From assembly GCA_021464245.1 (NCBI GenBank), contig JADCRB010000043.1, positions 5,818,466-5,882,465 of the forward strand: a stretch of 64,000 nucleotides of DNA, read 5' to 3'. Positions within the stretch are counted from its first letter, which is position 1. Each line of letters starts with the position of its first letter. Below are positions 60,907 to 64,000 of the stretch, piece by piece. Both the position numbers and the translations under genes were made by a program. Source of the stretch: Carallia brachiata (Eukaryota > Streptophyta > Magnoliopsida > Malpighiales > Rhizophoraceae). A model generated the notes under the pieces. The model saw only the letters and a program-made list of their open reading frames with translations, was not told the DNA's origin and did not search any database.

Positions 60907-63250
60907 TCACCAGTAGTCCCCACAAGAGCAGATTCCATTCTTGAATTGATGAAATCGATTGGAATCCCTCACAATGATCTCCCTTTCCGTAAGTTCAGAC
61001 ATAAATTTTGTGGCATTATGGCAATCACCACAGATCCGCAAATTCTTGAAGATCCTAATTGGAGTTTTCGGTGGTGTGCTGATAATTCCATAAGCAATTG
61101 CCAATCTCTCACTATGACCCATGAGGATGTTCTCTTTCTCGTCATCTTCCACATCTTGCAAAACAAAACTAAAATCTGGAACATAACCAAGAGTTTTTAT
61201 CTTGCAGTCAGATCCCTCAATTCTTTGTTATTTCCTCACCTTGTGGATGAGTTCGGTTGCCAGTGTAGAACACATCAACCTTATTGTTTACTTCAATTGA
61301 GCTCCACCCAGGAGTCTTCCTCAATCCCTTGTCTCTCGCTGATGATCTAACCTCATCTACTCCCTCCCATTTTCCCAATGTTCGCGTAGATATTTGACAG
61401 CAGCACGTAATAGCCAACATTCTCTGAATCTAATTCTAACAAGCGATTTAAGGCATATCTACCCAATTCAGTATTCCCATGTACCCTACAAGCAGCAAGA
61501 AGAGCACCCCACATAGAAGCATCAGGCTGCAATGGCATACTGTTGATGAGCTTGTTTGCCATTTCCAAGTAACCGGCTCTACCGAATAAGTCAACCATGC
61601 AGCCATAGTGCTTCAGAGTTGGCTTAATTGCATACTCTTCCTGCATTATACGAAAGCACCACTGACCCTCACTCACCAATCCTGCATGGCTACAAGCTGA
61701 CAGTAAAGATACAAAAGTTACATGATCTGGCTTTACCCTCTCAGCTAGCATTTCTCTGAAGAGCATAAGAGCCTTGTCACCGTGCCCATGAACTGAGAGG
61801 CAAGATATTATGGCATTCCAGGGGATTGAATTTCTTCTAGGAACTTCATAGAAGAGTTGCAAGGCATCATCTATTTTACCACATCTTCCATACATGTCAA
61901 CAAGGCAGGTGCCCACATAGACATTCAAGTAAAGGCCATTCCTAATAAGCCTCCCATGAGTTCTCATTCCTTCTCGCAAGGCACCCACATGGGAATAAGC
62001 TGGTAGGATGCTAACCCAAGTCCCCTGGTTTGGGCTTATATCTGAGCATGCTTCCATCATTCGATACATTTCAATTGCCTTAGTCGCAAGACCATTCTGA
62101 GCATAACCAGTGATCAATGTATTCCACGAAATCACATCTTTAATCGGAAGCGCTTTGAAGACTGCACTAGCAGTATCTATAGCACCCATCTTGGCATACA
62201 TGTCCACAACTGCATTCCCAACAATGACTTCTTCCATAAACCAGCCTTTCCTCATAATTAACCCATGAATGCACCTACTATTTCGAGGGTCATTCACCTG
62301 AGATGCAATGGACGACAAACTGACAATTGTCAATACATCAGGTTGAATTCCAACTCTTTGCATCTGGTCAAAGAATGCAAGTGCAGTCATTGGATCATTA
62401 TTTTGTTCATATGCAGCAATAATCGAATTCCATGATACAATGTCTCTCTTCACCATTTGATCAAAAACTCTCTTTGCATGCTTCAAGCTACCGAATTTGG
62501 CATACATATTAATTAACGCATTAGAAACACAGTTGAGATTCCAATCCACTTTTTATTGCAACAAATGAAGCAATATCCCACTCAGACCATCATCCAATTG
62601 TGCACAAATGGAAAGAATGCTGGCAACAGTAACAGCATCCAAATTTGTGCCTTCAATTCTCATCTGGTCCACAACTTCCAATGCCTCTGCAGCATTCCCA
62701 TTCAAACAATATCCAGAAATCATCGCATTCCACAAACCTCCATCTCGGACTTGCATACTATCAAATACATCTTTGGCAGCTCCTATAAACCCAAACCGTG
62801 AATACATATGTATCAATGAAGCAGCTACAAATACATCCCACTCATAACCCAGCTTTAAGATTGAGCCATGTATCTTCCTGCCATCTAGTAGGTATCTGCA
62901 AGCTTTAAGCACAGGTGGGAAAGTGTAAAAATCAGGACGAAGGCCAGATGTATAAAAGAATTGATAGAAACAATTTACTGCTTCATGGAAACGGCCATTG
63001 CGACAATAAGCTGATACCATAGAATTCCATGTATAGACATCTCTCTCCTGACAATGATTGAAAATGCGTTGAGCACGGGAGATAGCACCAAAATATGCAT
63101 AAAGATTAACAAGCCTGGAAAAAAACATCTTAGGTCTCCCGGCCACCACAAGAAGGGCATGAAGGGCCCTAACATTATGCACTTTGGTGCATGATTGGAA
63201 TAGAAAATTGAAATCAATCTCTTTCGCTCATCTTCAATGCATGTGATGTA
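60907..63250 (-). pseudogene. EMB2758-like: DYW-class PPR protein, At4g33990/EMB2758-like, with frameshifts
   Basis: PPR-DYW proteins bind organellar RNA and usually direct C-to-U editing. On the minus strand the conserved frame runs from about 63,250 (IDFNFLFQSCTK, RALHALLVVAG) through PLS-type repeats (RDVYTWNSMVSAY, DVFVAASLIHMYSRFG, RDIVSWNSIIAAYEQN, DVISWNTLITGYAQNG) to the E region (KGLRKTPGWSSIEV). It ends in the DYW domain with [10 protein letters not shown] (HxE), [10 protein letters not shown] and CSCGDYW at 60,909. Indels break the frame near 63,200, 62,530-62,560 (two), 61,350, 61,235 and 61,200, several in A runs. Residues on both sides stay close to the Arabidopsis protein as I remember it. 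The gene is usually single-copy and essential, so assembly error is as likely as decay. No intron needed in the coding part. Confidence 0.85.
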
Positions 63251-63824
63251 ATCCGCACAGATTCTGTGGCAGTTGAGTAGAATTGGCCATATGCCTGAGG
63301 CAATGGGAACAAACTGGTGATATGCCTTCCTTTGCAGGTTGGTTTCAATCTAAGTATCAGAAGTCCCAACAAATTAAGAACCATTAAAGGACACTTAAAT
63401 GATAAATACCCAATAGTGTCTGCAAATGCTCAATTATATGACTCACCGGAGTATATATCTCGAGCAACTCATATTTTGCCTTTCCCGGGCAACTCATTGA
63501 CAAAAGAGGATTCTAATGAACTAAGGTACAATCTGTGATTCTCTTCTGCACACACTGTTGATGGTCCCTGCTGTAATTTGCCAGGCAGCAGCGAGTGCAA
63601 AGAGTTGGGTTACTCAGTAGAGTCCACGTAAAATCCAACAAAAAGCACAATTCCTAAAATCTAGCTAACATCAACAAATTGCAAGAAAAATCTCACAATC
63701 TTTTTATCAAAGTCTCTTGTTCAAAAATTTTAAATGCAGAATCTTAATCATAGATATTTGACCATTTATATCTCTCATGTTCAGACAACTATAGATTGTA
63801 TTCAAATTTTCAACTCCAAACTAG
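63251..63824. other. upstream region of the PPR gene
   Basis: No gene seen. Probably the 5' untranslated and promoter region of the PPR gene. The N-terminal targeting peptide may lie here, but stops prevent reading it. Confidence 0.5.
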
Positions 63825-64000
63825 GAATGGCAACGGGAAGGGTCGGGAGCGAGGATGGTCTCCCCGATTCCCGTCCCCACTTTTGAACCCATCCCCATCC
63901 ACGGCAGGGATGAGATTTTGATCCCATCCCGTCCCCGCCGGGGATCGGGAATCCCCATCCCCGCCCTTAATTTGAACTGAAAATAAGAAAATACTTAAGA
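63825..64000. repeat. start of a GGGGATGGGG-rich dispersed repeat
   Basis: Begins AGGAATGGCAACGGGAAGGG and continues with clusters of CCCCGATTCCCG, CCCATCCCCATCC and CCGCCGGGGATCGGGAATCC. This pattern is common at one end of non-autonomous hAT-like elements in dicots. It runs toward the window edge, so the other end and any target duplication are not visible. Confidence 0.55.

Overview
The window is plant nuclear DNA, almost certainly from a eudicot. It is AT-rich and intron-bearing. It carries cysteine-rich receptor-like kinase (CRK) and DUF26 genes, a DYW-type PPR gene and a kinesin-14 remnant, all embedded in Ty1/copia, Ty3/gypsy, LINE, hAT, MULE-like and Harbinger-like elements. A woody species such as Citrus is my guess; no marker here proves it.

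Layout. Positions 1-13,175 (block A) and 44,071-56,350 (block B) are two copies of one segment in the same order and orientation. Each holds a CRK last exon on the + strand, its 3' flank, a decayed small-protein gene on the - strand, a Harbinger-like element, a MULE-like element, and a DUF26 secreted/anchored-protein gene on the - strand. The DUF26 gene is complete in B (56,012-56,940) and cut off inside exon 1 in A (about 13,175). A third, shorter copy is the near-complete CRK at 29,597-33,054 with about 450 bp of 3' flank. Elements inserted after duplication can be read directly against empty sites. In A these are a TIR element with 102-bp arrays (5,789-7,547) and a non-autonomous hAT (11,288-12,209). 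In B these are a 5'-truncated LINE (44,727-45,453) and a full-length hAT (46,042-50,822).

Between the blocks lie an Elf1 transcription-elongation-factor gene with a shifted last exon (13,353-14,145), GC-rich and AT-rich local tandem duplications, a degenerate Tat-type gypsy element (about 17,060-27,395, - strand), the central CRK, a MITE, and a LINE (about 34,830-42,215). The LINE is split by a complete copia element (36,492-41,479, - strand, TSD GATGT). A second copia, cut at its 5' end, abuts the CRK intron of block B at about 44,070.

The right end (56,941-64,000) holds a 216-bp MITE inside a 62-bp tandem duplication, a kinesin-14 pseudogene (58,440-60,490, - strand) and a DYW PPR gene resembling Arabidopsis At4g33990/EMB2758 (60,907-63,250, - strand) broken by several single-base indels. 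The end also holds the start of a GGGGATGGGG-rich repeat.

The CRKs are plasma-membrane receptor kinases with two DUF26 ectodomains, and the DUF26-only gene makes an apoplastic or membrane-attached relative, so the locus reads as a tandem immune/stress-receptor cluster being remodelled by transposons. Many coding regions differ from a conserved frame by exactly one base, often in A or T runs. This could be real decay or uncorrected assembly error, and only read data would separate the two.
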